A stretch of 6,956 bases of DNA from an uncultured Sulfurimonas sp. (GCA_937914675.1 CALDOC010000511.1:1-6956), one strand, 5' to 3'. Numbered from the stretch's first letter, positions 1 to 6,621 are shown. The notes: generated from the sequence alone by a model not told the origin. Numbers and translations are program-made.

Positions 1-31
1 GACGAGTCGACGGATAAGGACGAGTCGACGG
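1..31 (+). repeat. Tandem direct repeat, 13 bases at an 18-base period (DEST units)
   Basis: The 13-mer gacgagtcgacgg occurs at 1-13 and again exactly at 19-31. The 18-base period equals six codons, giving DESTDK then DESTGG. The repeat begins at the window edge, so it may be the end of a longer array within the coding sequence. Confidence 0.7.
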
Positions 32-378
32 GCGGCGAGGAGTCTAGTTCTCATGAAGAGTCTGGCATGAGTGAAGAGCCGGACTCAGCGCAAGAGTCTG
101 GTGAAACTCAGGAGGTAGATTCAACTCCAGAGTCACAAACGTTTAGTCGAGATATAGAGGCGCTAAATGATATTGTTGTCGATTCTTTAGATGAAACGGA
201 GATTCCAACGGAAAGCATATCGGACATAACTCAAATAATAGAGGAACTTGAACATGAGCTAACTGAGTCGGTAGCTGAGTCAGTAGCTGAGGCGCTGATT
301 GAAGAGACTCCAACTACTCAGCCATCAGAACCATTTACAATAGATACGGGCAGCGAAGATAGACCAATACGGTATTAA
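1..378 (+). CDS. Acidic low-complexity protein, C-terminal part (5' end outside window)
   Basis: The reading frame is open from base 1 to the TAA at 376-378, so this is the last 125 codons of a longer gene. An ATG at 67 exists, but the sequence upstream of it has the same composition and no ribosome binding site, so it is probably internal. The visible part is dominated by Glu, Asp, Ser and Thr. It has short repeats (DEST units near the left edge, ESVAESVAEA around codons 89-98) and no hydrophobic segment or catalytic motif. It is probably an unstructured, strongly acidic tail. The stop lies 7 bases before the cyclase ATG, so the two genes are likely co-transcribed. In other bacteria CHASE2 cyclases often sit beside FecR-domain proteins, and this could be the tail of one, but no FecR domain is visible. 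Function unknown. Confidence 0.75.
   Translation, partial: DESTDKDESTGGEESSSHEESGMSEEPDSAQESGETQEVDSTPESQTFSRDIEALNDIVVDSLDETEIPTESISDITQIIEELEHELTESVAESVAEALIEETPTTQPSEPFTIDTGSEDRPIRY
265..288 (+). repeat. 12-base tandem duplication encoding ESVA-ESVA
   Basis: Two adjacent 12-mers, gagtcggtagct and gagtcagtagct, differ at one base and encode ESVA twice. This is a small in-frame duplication in the acidic protein tail, of the kind made by replication slippage. Confidence 0.65.
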
Positions 379-385
379 AGCTTAG

Positions 386-2512
386 ATGCAAAATTTTTTT
401 ACTAAAGTAGGACTAGCCTTTACTTTGGCGTTGCTACTTTCATGGGCGTATTTAGTTATGCCCCAAGCTTTTTTTTCACTAGACAACCGATTGAGAGATT
501 TTTTGTTTGTTATTCGTGGCGAGTTGCCTAAAAACGACAAGATAGTAATCGTCGACATAGATGAAAAATCATTAAAAAAGTATGGACAGTGGCCTTGGTC
601 GAGGGACTTGGTGGCTAAATTGTTGTATAAACTCAGTGATGGCGGGGCTGGCGTAATTGGGCTGGATATTGTATTTGCCGAAGCTGATAGAAGTTCTCCT
701 CATAGGTTCGCCCATCTCTTCAGCAAGTCAAAACAAAAACTTCAAAATTATGATGAAATTTTGGCTCAATCTCTGAGTACAACGCCAGTGGTAGGTGGTT
801 ACGTATTTACTTTTGAAACAACCGATGAAGAAAACACTCCCATGATTCCCGCTATATTTGTAGAAAAAAATATGAAAAAAGACACTATATTAAAGCCTAA
901 AGGCGTCGTCTTAAACATAGAGTCTCTGCAAGATTCGATGTACTCAAGTGGTTTTTTTAACAACACTCCAGATGATGGCGGCATGATAAGAAGCGTGCCT
1001 TTGCTTATGAAATATAATGAAGTTTTATATCCATCCTTGGTTTTAGAGATGATTCGCATCTATAGCGGCGCTCAAAAAGTTGAGGTTATTGGTGATGAGG
1101 CTGGCGTAAGTAGCGTAAACTTTGGAGACTTTAGCGTACCCACGGACAACGTTGGACGACTTAGCGTCAATTTTAGAGGTAAAGGAAAGTACTTCAAATA
1201 CATTAGCGTCGCTGATATTTTAAGCGATAATTTCGATAAAAAAGAGATTGTAAACAAGTTCATTTTAGTGGGTACGTCAGCGGTTGGGCTCTTTGATTTG
1301 CGTTCGATTCCATTTGACAGCGCCATTGCCGGAGTTGAGGTTCACGCCAACGCGCTTGACAATATATTAAGTGGAGATTTTTTATACAAACCTGCGGATA
1401 TGGCGCTCTATGACCTTTTTATTATTTGGGCTATAGTAATTGTTTTTTTACTGTTTTTTTCTTTTATCAAATCTTGGTTAATCATTCCAATCGCCGTTGC
1501 AAGCTTATATGGACTTTTTGAACTCTTTTTTATGTCGCTTTTTAAATATGGAGTGGTGCTTAATCTTCTTTTTCCTTTAGTCGCATATCTGTTAACGCTT
1601 ATTCTCTCCGTAGGAGTGGACTATATCATCGCTTCTCGCCAAAAAGAGCAGGCAAAAAGGATGCTAGGCAAAAAAGTTTCTCCTGCCGTCATGGAGTATC
1701 TTCTTGAACATTCAGAAGAGGATTTAGTCGCTTCGCGTGAGATTGAAGCGACAATTTTATTTAGCGACATTAGAGGTTTCACAACTATCTCTGAAAAAAT
1801 TGGCTCGCCTGATAAGCTTATTCATATGCTTAACGCGTACATGACTCCTATGGTTGACAATATTGTAAATCACCATGGAACGATAGATAAGTTTATAGGC
1901 GACGCCATCATGGCTTATTGGAACGCGCCCGTCGAGGTGAAAAACCATGCAGACAAAGCGCTTGTAAGCGCGATAGAGCAGATAGAGATGCTAGTGGACG
2001 TAAACAAAAAAATCACGCCTATCTATGATGTTGAAATAGCTATAGGCATAGGACTTCATACGGGAATAGTAACAGCCGGAGACATGGGTTCCTATGGGCG
2101 TTCAGATTACACAATCATCGGAGACAACGTAAATCTCGCTTCTCGTTTGGAGGGTTTGACAAAACAGTATGGGGCGCAGATTTTGATTTCACATGCCACT
2201 TTTTTACTTCTAAAGGACGAGTACAAAATTCGTCCCATCGATTTAGTTGAAGTTAAAGGAAAAAACAAAGCGGTTGAGATTCATGAGGTTATTTGCAACA
2301 ATAAAAACATATCCGACGCTGAGATCAAAATTTACCTTGAAGCGACAAAAAGCTTTAGAGATGGCGATGTCAATAAGGCGTACGCGCTATACTCAAAACT
2401 TCAAAGTGAAAATCCAAGTAAACTCTATGAGTTGTATCAAGAAAGATGCAAAAAGTTTATCGACAATCCAGAATTAGAGTTCACGCCAATTTTAAAAATG
2501 ACAACAAAATGA
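386..2512 (+). CDS. CHASE2-domain class III adenylate/guanylate cyclase (membrane sensor)
   Basis: A 708-residue membrane sensor predicted to make cyclic nucleotide (most likely cAMP) from NTP. Residues 8-25 form a first membrane segment. Residues about 28-335 match an extracytoplasmic CHASE2 domain (DKIVIVDIDEKSL at 51-63, QWPWSR at 68-73, GLDIVFAEADR at 92-102). Three membrane segments lie at about 341-360, 364-382 and 385-412. The catalytic domain spans about 441-635: metal-binding Asp451 in FSDIRGF and Asp506 in KFIGDA, and transition-state residues Asn583 and Arg587 in NVNLASRLE. Lys502 and Thr576 sit at the base-recognition positions, a Lys/Thr pair known in bacterial adenylate cyclases with this architecture, so cAMP is favoured over cGMP. 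Residues about 640-695 are helical and TPR-like. All catalytic residues are present. The start is the ATG 7 bases after the previous stop, with no strong Shine-Dalgarno site. The stop overlaps the next gene. The CHASE2 ligand is unknown. Confidence 0.93.
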   Translation: MQNFFTKVGLAFTLALLLSWAYLVMPQAFFSLDNRLRDFLFVIRGELPKNDKIVIVDIDEKSLKKYGQWPWSRDLVAKLLYKLSDGGAGVIGLDIVFAEADRSSPHRFAHLFSKSKQKLQNYDEILAQSLSTTPVVGGYVFTFETTDEENTPMIPAIFVEKNMKKDTILKPKGVVLNIESLQDSMYSSGFFNNTPDDGGMIRSVPLLMKYNEVLYPSLVLEMIRIYSGAQKVEVIGDEAGVSSVNFGDFSVPTDNVGRLSVNFRGKGKYFKYISVADILSDNFDKKEIVNKFILVGTSAVGLFDLRSIPFDSAIAGVEVHANALDNILSGDFLYKPADMALYDLFIIWAIVIVFLLFFSFIKSWLIIPIAVASLYGLFELFFMSLFKYGVVLNLLFPLVAYLLTLILSVGVDYIIASRQKEQAKRMLGKKVSPAVMEYLLEHSEEDLVASREIEATILFSDIRGFTTISEKIGSPDKLIHMLNAYMTPMVDNIVNHHGTIDKFIGDAIMAYWNAPVEVKNHADKALVSAIEQIEMLVDVNKKITPIYDVEIAIGIGLHTGIVTAGDMGSYGRSDYTIIGDNVNLASRLEGLTKQYGAQILISHATFLLLKDEYKIRPIDLVEVKGKNKAVEIHEVICNNKNISDAEIKIYLEATKSFRDGDVNKAYALYSKLQSENPSKLYELYQERCKKFIDNPELEFTPILKMTTK

Positions 2513-3240
2513 AAATTTTAATAACGGGCGCTAGTAGCGGTTTGGGCGCGGAATTAGCGCGACAATACGCAAGTGATGAAACCGAGCTAGTACTTCTGGC
2601 TCGTCGTGAAAATCGTCTAATAGATTTAAAAAACGAACTTCAAACAAGATGCAAAAGCGTTGAAGTTGTGGCGGTCGACGTGACTGATTTCCCTCTTTTA
2701 CAAGAGAAGATAAGAAACATTGGCGTAGTTGACATGGTCATACTTAACGCTGGCGTATCTTTGGGTCATTCAAACAATATCCCAACAATAGCGGAGTTTA
2801 AAAATCTTTATGACGTGAACGTTCTCTCAAATCATGCGATATTAGAGGTTTTACTGCCACTATTTTTAGAACAAAAGAGTGGCAAGATTGTCTTCGTCTC
2901 TTCTCTTGCGTCGCTTTTTTCCATGCCGAGTTCCAAGGTTTACTCCTCGTCGAAGAGGGCGTTGAACGCTTACGCCGAGGGAGTAAGATACAAGTACAAA
3001 AAACATGGCGTAAAGGTTCTAACAATCTTGCCAGGTTTTATAAAGAGCGAACTGACGGACAAAAACGATTTTGAGATGCCTTTTATCTTAAGCACCCAAG
3101 AGGGCGTGAAAAAAATCAAAAACGCCATTGAAAAAGAGAAAGAATTTTACGCCTTTCCCCTTAGATTTTATTTAATTATTTCTTCTCTAAACTTACTGCC
3201 AGCATTCTTAAGACAAAGAATTGTAAACTTCATCAATTAA
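2509..3240 (+). CDS. Short-chain dehydrogenase/reductase (SDR), NAD(P)-dependent
   Basis: A 243-residue classical SDR, a Rossmann-fold oxidoreductase. The dinucleotide-binding motif TGASSGLG is at residues 6-13 and NAG is at 80-82. The active site has Asn104, Ser132, Tyr145 and Lys149 (YSSSK). Arg32 and Arg33 after the second strand suggest NADPH preference, which is inference. The last 30 residues are hydrophobic (YLIISSLNLLPAFL at 221-234) and may contact membrane or a lipid-like substrate. The substrate cannot be read from sequence. The start at 2509 is preferred because MKILITGASSG is the normal SDR N-terminus and because ATGA overlaps the cyclase stop, implying translational coupling. 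An in-frame ATG at 2446 would add 21 unrelated residues inside the cyclase gene. The stop is 16 bases before the formate dehydrogenase gene. Confidence 0.92.
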   Translation: MKILITGASSGLGAELARQYASDETELVLLARRENRLIDLKNELQTRCKSVEVVAVDVTDFPLLQEKIRNIGVVDMVILNAGVSLGHSNNIPTIAEFKNLYDVNVLSNHAILEVLLPLFLEQKSGKIVFVSSLASLFSMPSSKVYSSSKRALNAYAEGVRYKYKKHGVKVLTILPGFIKSELTDKNDFEMPFILSTQEGVKKIKNAIEKEKEFYAFPLRFYLIISSLNLLPAFLRQRIVNFIN

Positions 3241-3244
3241 ATCT

Positions 3245-3248
3245 AGGA
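3245..3248 (+). promoter_or_regulatory. Shine-Dalgarno site of the formate dehydrogenase gene
   Basis: AGGA lies 8 bases before the ATG at 3257. It fixes that start and lies within the 16-base gap after the SDR stop, so no promoter needs to sit between the two genes. Confidence 0.6.
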
Positions 3249-3256
3249 CAGCTTTC

Positions 3257-5326
3257 ATGGAACATTTAGAGACGATAGACAGCGTGTGTACGTATTGTGG
3301 CGTTGGTTGCGATATCGCGGCTCACGTAAACGTAAAAGAGAACAAAATCGTAAAGATTTTCGCTCATCCGGACGGGGTGGTTTCTCAAGGAAAGTTATGC
3401 GTTAAAGGCAAATACGGTTTCGACTTCGTGGATTCGGAGGACAGGCTTCGCATACCGAGAATCAGCAAAAACTTTTTGGACAAAAATCCCACCATCAAAG
3501 ACGCGGTCGCTTCAACCTTGGTCGATTTGGACGAGACGTGGTACGAAACTTCGCTAGACGGCGCGACGACCGCCGCGACGATGAAGCTAAAAACGATTCA
3601 AGCCGAGTATGGCAGAAAGTCCGTATGCTCGATAGGCGGGGCTAGAACGTCATGCGAGAGTTCCTACTTGTTTCAAAAGTTCACCCGCCACACTCTCAAC
3701 TCTCCTCACGTGGACAACTGCGCTCGCGTTTGCCACTCGCCGTCTCTCAAAGGCATGCGAATGACCATAGGCGAGGGCGCCGCGACAAACCCTTTCAACG
3801 ACATATACAACTGCGAGTTTATGATCGTAATCGGCTCAAACACGACCGAAGCGCACCCGATTATCGCCAATCGCATCTTGGACGTGGCGCGAGAACATGA
3901 CAACTTGGCGACCTTTGACGTAAGAGAGATAAAACTCCATAGATTTTCAAAATACAAGGGAATCATCCCTCATGAAGCGAATCTTTTAGTGTTAAACATG
4001 TTGGCTTACGTCATCATAGACGAAGAGCTTTACGACGACCATTTCATAGAAGACAGAACGAAAGGTTTCCTTAATTTTAAAGCGCAAATTTTGGGCGACC
4101 CCTACGCGAATCCGAAATATTTTGAAGGAGTGGAGGGTTACGAGTACCTCGCGAAAATGATTCCAAAAGTCGCTCGCGAGTACGCTTTGAAAAAGTCCAT
4201 GATTTTTTGGGGACTCGGAATCACTGAGCATTTAGACGGAAGTTACGCCGTCATGGCGATGACTCACTTGGCTCTTATGACTGGAAACGTCGGCAAACCG
4301 GGAGCGGGGCTTATGCCTCTTCGCGGACAAAACAACGTTCAAGGGACTTGCGACATGGGAATGTTGCCTTATTACGATCCAGATTATCAAACGCCAAAAG
4401 AGATAGGTCTTATGACTCCTCAACTCGTCGACGCCATGTTGCGAGACGAAGTGAAAGCCGTCATCAACGTTGGCGAAGACTTGACGCACATCCATCCAAA
4501 CCTAAACAAAATAGACCGCGCGTTTGAGCGGCTTGAACTGATTTTCGTTCAAGAACTCTTCATGACGGACATCGCAAAAAGAGCCGACATCGTCGTAGGC
4601 GTGAAGTCTGCGTATGAAAAAACGGGCGTTTACGTAAACGCCATGAGAAGACTCCACCTCTCGCAACCGCTCGTAAAATCGGACTTGCCGGATGATTGGG
4701 AAGTGCTCCAAATCCTTGACAACAAGATGGGCGGAACGGCGAACTACAAAAGCTCAAACGACGTTTGGGACGAAGTGCGCGAAGTGGCGTACAGACGTTT
4801 TAGCGGCGCTTCGTACGTAAGACTTGAAAAGCATCGCAAACGCGGACTCCAATGGCCAGTCCACACGGAAGACACGCCTATCTTGCATCAACTAGATTTC
4901 CGTACGGATGACGGTCTGGGAGAGTTTCACTACCACCAATACAAACTCCGCGGAATGGTTCAAGAGATAATCAACAAAACTTTGACGGGCTATCACTTGT
5001 CCACGGGTAGAAGCATCTACCACTACAACAACGCCGCGCAAACGAGCAAAAGTCCAAAGCTAAACGACAAGTATGACGAAGATTTGCTTCTAGTTCACGA
5101 GGGCGACGCGGCTGATTTCACGAGCAAACAAGTTATTTTAAAAACGGTGAACGGAGAGACAAATCCATTGACCATAAAATTCACGGACAAAGTTCAACCA
5201 AAAACGCTGTTCGCCACTTTCCATCACGCGGACTCAAAGATAAACAACATTTTCGGAGACGAAAGCGACGAACTGATTTTGACGGCCGCTTTTAAATCCA
5301 TCAAGGTTGAGGTGATTAATTGCTAG
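3257..5326 (+). CDS. fdhF: Molybdopterin formate dehydrogenase catalytic subunit, cysteine type, FdhF-like
   Basis: A 689-residue Mo/W-bisPGD oxidoreductase, predicted to interconvert formate and CO2. It carries a single N-terminal [4Fe-4S] site with Cys11, Cys14, Cys18 and Cys48 (CTYCGVGC, then GKLC). The Mo ligand is Cys159 followed by His160 in NCARVCHSP, where E. coli FdhF has selenocysteine 140 and His141. Arg356 in PLRGQNNVQG corresponds to the substrate-binding Arg333 of E. coli FdhF. GVYVNAMRR at about 457-465 and the C-terminal dinucleotide-binding domain from about 580 (LSTGRSIYHY) are complete. Length is close to the 715 residues of E. coli FdhF. There is no Tat signal or membrane segment, so it should be cytoplasmic. 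No electron-transfer subunit, FdhD or hydrogenase gene is in the window, so the partner is unknown. Codon use is GC-richer than in the DNA that follows. The family also contains nitrate reductases, but Cys-His plus RGQNNVQG points to formate. Confidence 0.9.
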   Translation: MEHLETIDSVCTYCGVGCDIAAHVNVKENKIVKIFAHPDGVVSQGKLCVKGKYGFDFVDSEDRLRIPRISKNFLDKNPTIKDAVASTLVDLDETWYETSLDGATTAATMKLKTIQAEYGRKSVCSIGGARTSCESSYLFQKFTRHTLNSPHVDNCARVCHSPSLKGMRMTIGEGAATNPFNDIYNCEFMIVIGSNTTEAHPIIANRILDVAREHDNLATFDVREIKLHRFSKYKGIIPHEANLLVLNMLAYVIIDEELYDDHFIEDRTKGFLNFKAQILGDPYANPKYFEGVEGYEYLAKMIPKVAREYALKKSMIFWGLGITEHLDGSYAVMAMTHLALMTGNVGKPGAGLMPLRGQNNVQGTCDMGMLPYYDPDYQTPKEIGLMTPQLVDAMLRDEVKAVINVGEDLTHIHPNLNKIDRAFERLELIFVQELFMTDIAKRADIVVGVKSAYEKTGVYVNAMRRLHLSQPLVKSDLPDDWEVLQILDNKMGGTANYKSSNDVWDEVREVAYRRFSGASYVRLEKHRKRGLQWPVHTEDTPILHQLDFRTDDGLGEFHYHQYKLRGMVQEIINKTLTGYHLSTGRSIYHYNNAAQTSKSPKLNDKYDEDLLLVHEGDAADFTSKQVILKTVNGETNPLTIKFTDKVQPKTLFATFHHADSKINNIFGDESDELILTAAFKSIKVEVINC

Positions 5327-5357
5327 TAGCTTTTGAGCACCTCTAATCTCTCGAAAA

Positions 5358-5365
5358 TATATTAT
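5358..5365 (+). promoter_or_regulatory. Possible -10 element before the HicB remnant
   Basis: The AT-rich stretch aatatattatac contains TATATT and TATTAT hexamers 13-20 bases before the small ORF at 5379. The best upstream -35-like match, TTGAGC at 5333-5338, is 19 or more bases away, so the spacing is poor. It would drive the remnant and possibly the ATPase gene. This is a weak call. Confidence 0.25.
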
Positions 5366-5367
5366 AC

Positions 5368-5372
5368 GAGGA
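5368..5372 (+). promoter_or_regulatory. Shine-Dalgarno site of the HicB-like small ORF
   Basis: GAGGA lies 6 bases before the ATG at 5379. This is a strong, well-spaced site and indicates that the short frame is, or was, the start of a real gene. Confidence 0.55.
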
Positions 5373-5378
5373 CAACAG

Positions 5379-5471
5379 ATGGAATATATAGCATTTATTC
5401 ATAAAGAAAATAGTGACTATATCGTAGTAAAGATGGCTCGTATTGTCAGTGTCGTAGATATGGGCTTTTAA
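5379..5471 (+). pseudogene. HicB antitoxin N-terminal remnant (30 codons)
   Basis: This frame encodes 30 residues beginning MEYIAFIHKENSDYIV and ending at TAA 5469-5471. The opening strongly resembles HicB-family antitoxins, which typically start M-x-YIA-x-IHK and continue DYGVSFPDFPGC. Here similarity stops after DYIV, the conserved PDFPGC segment is absent, and no hicA toxin is visible. It therefore looks like a hicB gene cut by a deletion that joined its 5' end to the upstream region of the next gene. It keeps a good ribosome binding site and ends 2 bases before the ATPase ATG, so it could now act as a translated leader for that gene. The assignment rests on 16 residues compared by eye. 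An unrelated small peptide is the alternative. Confidence 0.5.
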
Positions 5472-5473
5472 AT

Positions 5474-6298
5474 ATGAAGCAAATAAAAATATTAAATATT
5501 GAACAGTACGTATCAATGTTTAATGCTAATAACAAAGAGTTTAACGACATAAAATGGGTAGAACCTGTTTTTATAGCTATGACGAGTGCATATCACGACG
5601 ATATAAGCTTTAATCTTGAAACAAATAATGTTTACCTATATAATATGTTAACAATGAACTATAAAGAAAATACTTCATACAGTCCAGTTGAAAAGGTAAT
5701 CACAAGAAATGGGCTAGAAAAAATATCTACTCATTTAACAAACATAATGATTCAGAACTTTGGAGAATTAAGTTCTATAGATACAAAAGATTTAAGAGAC
5801 TATTTACAGTATCTTTTTTTAGAACTTATGAATAATGTTGCAGATCATGCGCACTCAAACGGGCATGTTATGACTCAATACTATAAAACAAATAAGAAAG
5901 TACAGTTTGCAGTTGCAGATAGAGGTGTTGGGATTCTTAGTAATATCAAACTAAAATATAATAACATTCACACTGAAGAAGCGGCAATTTTCAAAGCATT
6001 GGAAAAGGGTGTAACCGCTACTGTTCAAAAGATGTATGGGTAGGAGAAAAATGCTGGATTTGGTTTGTATGCCATGATAAATATCTTACAACAAACAGAT
6101 GGTCGTTTTGTAATTATTTCTAATGATACGTTAGTTAGATATGTAAATGGTAAGTATTCTGTAAAAAAGCTTGTAGAGCCTTGGAAAGGCGTAGTGGTCG
6201 CTTTTGAATTTGACGAAGCTAAAATTAACTTTTCTATGGATGATTTTAAAAGAAATTATTTATGGAATGATTTAGAGGATGAAGAAGACTTTTTTTAA
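5474..6298 (+). pseudogene. GHKL (histidine-kinase-like) ATPase interrupted by an in-frame TAG
   Basis: One frame runs from the ATG at 5474 to the TAA at 6296-6298 (274 sense codons) and is broken only by TAG at 6041-6043 (codon 190). Before the stop are an N-box with Glu117 and Asn121 (ELMNNVADHA) and a G1 box, DRGVGI, at 149-154. After it are the G2 box AGFGL at 194-198 and the remaining strands, ending in an acidic tail (DLEDEEDFF). The stop thus falls in the ATP lid, and the 189-residue product would lack part of the nucleotide pocket. There is no membrane segment, dimerisation helix or phospho-acceptor His, so this is a soluble ATPase of the anti-sigma-kinase or Hsp90-like type rather than a full sensor kinase. 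Residues 1-100 match nothing I recognise. The neighbouring STAS-like gene is its likely partner. The G+C content is low (15 of 60 bases in 5641-5700). A sequencing error at the TAG would make this an intact gene. Confidence 0.78.
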
Positions 6299-6312
6299 GC
6301 CGTCTTCTTTAT
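6279..6312. terminator. Inverted repeat over the convergent gene ends, possible bidirectional terminator
   Basis: AAGAAGAC at 6282-6289 pairs perfectly with GTCTTCTT at 6302-6309 around a 12-base loop holding seven T residues and both stop codons. Two further outer pairs (AT at 6279-6280 with AT at 6311-6312) flank one G-T position. The place, between tail-to-tail genes, suits a two-way terminator. However, neither strand shows a run of T directly after the stem, so it is not a classical intrinsic terminator. Confidence 0.4.
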
Positions 6313-6594
6313 AGAGTATTTAATAACATAATTGATTGTGTCTTTTGTCCCTTGCGTTTCATTGACTAAGCGAACTCTACCTTTGATGTACTCTACTCCA
6401 AAAGCTCTTACAAAAATACCAAAAAACTCATCTATAAAAGATTGAGTCACCTGTTCTATACCACTAAAATCTAGAGTAACAATACCATCTTTTTTATCAA
6501 GTTCTTTTTTCATAATTTTTCGTATTGTTTCTCCAGCGCCTCTTGAACCAACGAACTCAAAACCACCAGTTTCATTTTTGATGTTTATTACCAT
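6295..6594 (-). CDS. STAS-like domain protein (DUF4325 type)
   Basis: A 99-residue protein with the pattern of DUF4325 STAS-like proteins: GSRGAGETIR at 16-25, then LDFSGIEQVTQSFIDE at 41-56, which continues FFG. The core strand-turn-helix resembles STAS anti-sigma antagonists. Aligned by eye on the first Asp, Ser52 falls where SpoIIAA has its phosphorylated Ser58, so it is a candidate target of a partner kinase (inference). There is no membrane segment. The start is well supported: AAGGAG lies 6 bases before the ATG. DUF4325 genes are commonly found next to genes for GHKL ATPases, and one lies here on the opposite strand, tail to tail, with the two stops sharing TTAA (6295-6298). This gene looks intact and has its own likely promoter. 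The biological role of the family is not established. It may be a signalling switch protein, now possibly orphaned. Confidence 0.85.
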   Translation of the reverse strand: MVINIKNETGGFEFVGSRGAGETIRKIMKKELDKKDGIVTLDFSGIEQVTQSFIDEFFGIFVRAFGVEYIKGRVRLVNETQGTKDTINYVIKYSIKKTA

Positions 6595-6600
6595 TGTTTG

Positions 6601-6606
6601 CTCCTT
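6601..6606 (-). promoter_or_regulatory. Shine-Dalgarno site of the STAS-like gene
   Basis: Read on the - strand this is AAGGAG, 6 bases before the ATG at 6594. It is close to consensus and fixes the start. Confidence 0.75.
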
Positions 6607-6621
6607 AGAATTTTTTTTGAA

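Noticed and set aside
799..1948. Antisense open frames within the cyclase gene
   Set aside because: The cyclase frame carries all CHASE2 and catalytic motifs. The antisense frames look like composition by-products.
2446..2508. In-frame ATG at 2446 as the start of the SDR gene
   Set aside because: It would add 21 residues encoded inside the cyclase gene with no SDR similarity. MKILITGASSG from 2509 is the usual N-terminus and gives the ATGA overlap.
3652..4757. Several open frames antisense or shifted within the formate dehydrogenase gene
   Set aside because: They overlap a gene with complete catalytic motifs and show no motif, ribosome binding site or protein-like composition of their own.
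5309..5343. GAGGTG/CACCTC inverted repeat after fdhF as a terminator
   Set aside because: The stem is only 6 bases with a 23-base loop, starts inside the coding sequence and has no T-run after it.
6065..6298. Independent gene starting at TTG 6065 after the amber codon
   Set aside because: The G2 box and following strands continue the upstream ATPase domain in the same frame. The AGGAG at 6042-6046 is too far from this TTG to serve it.
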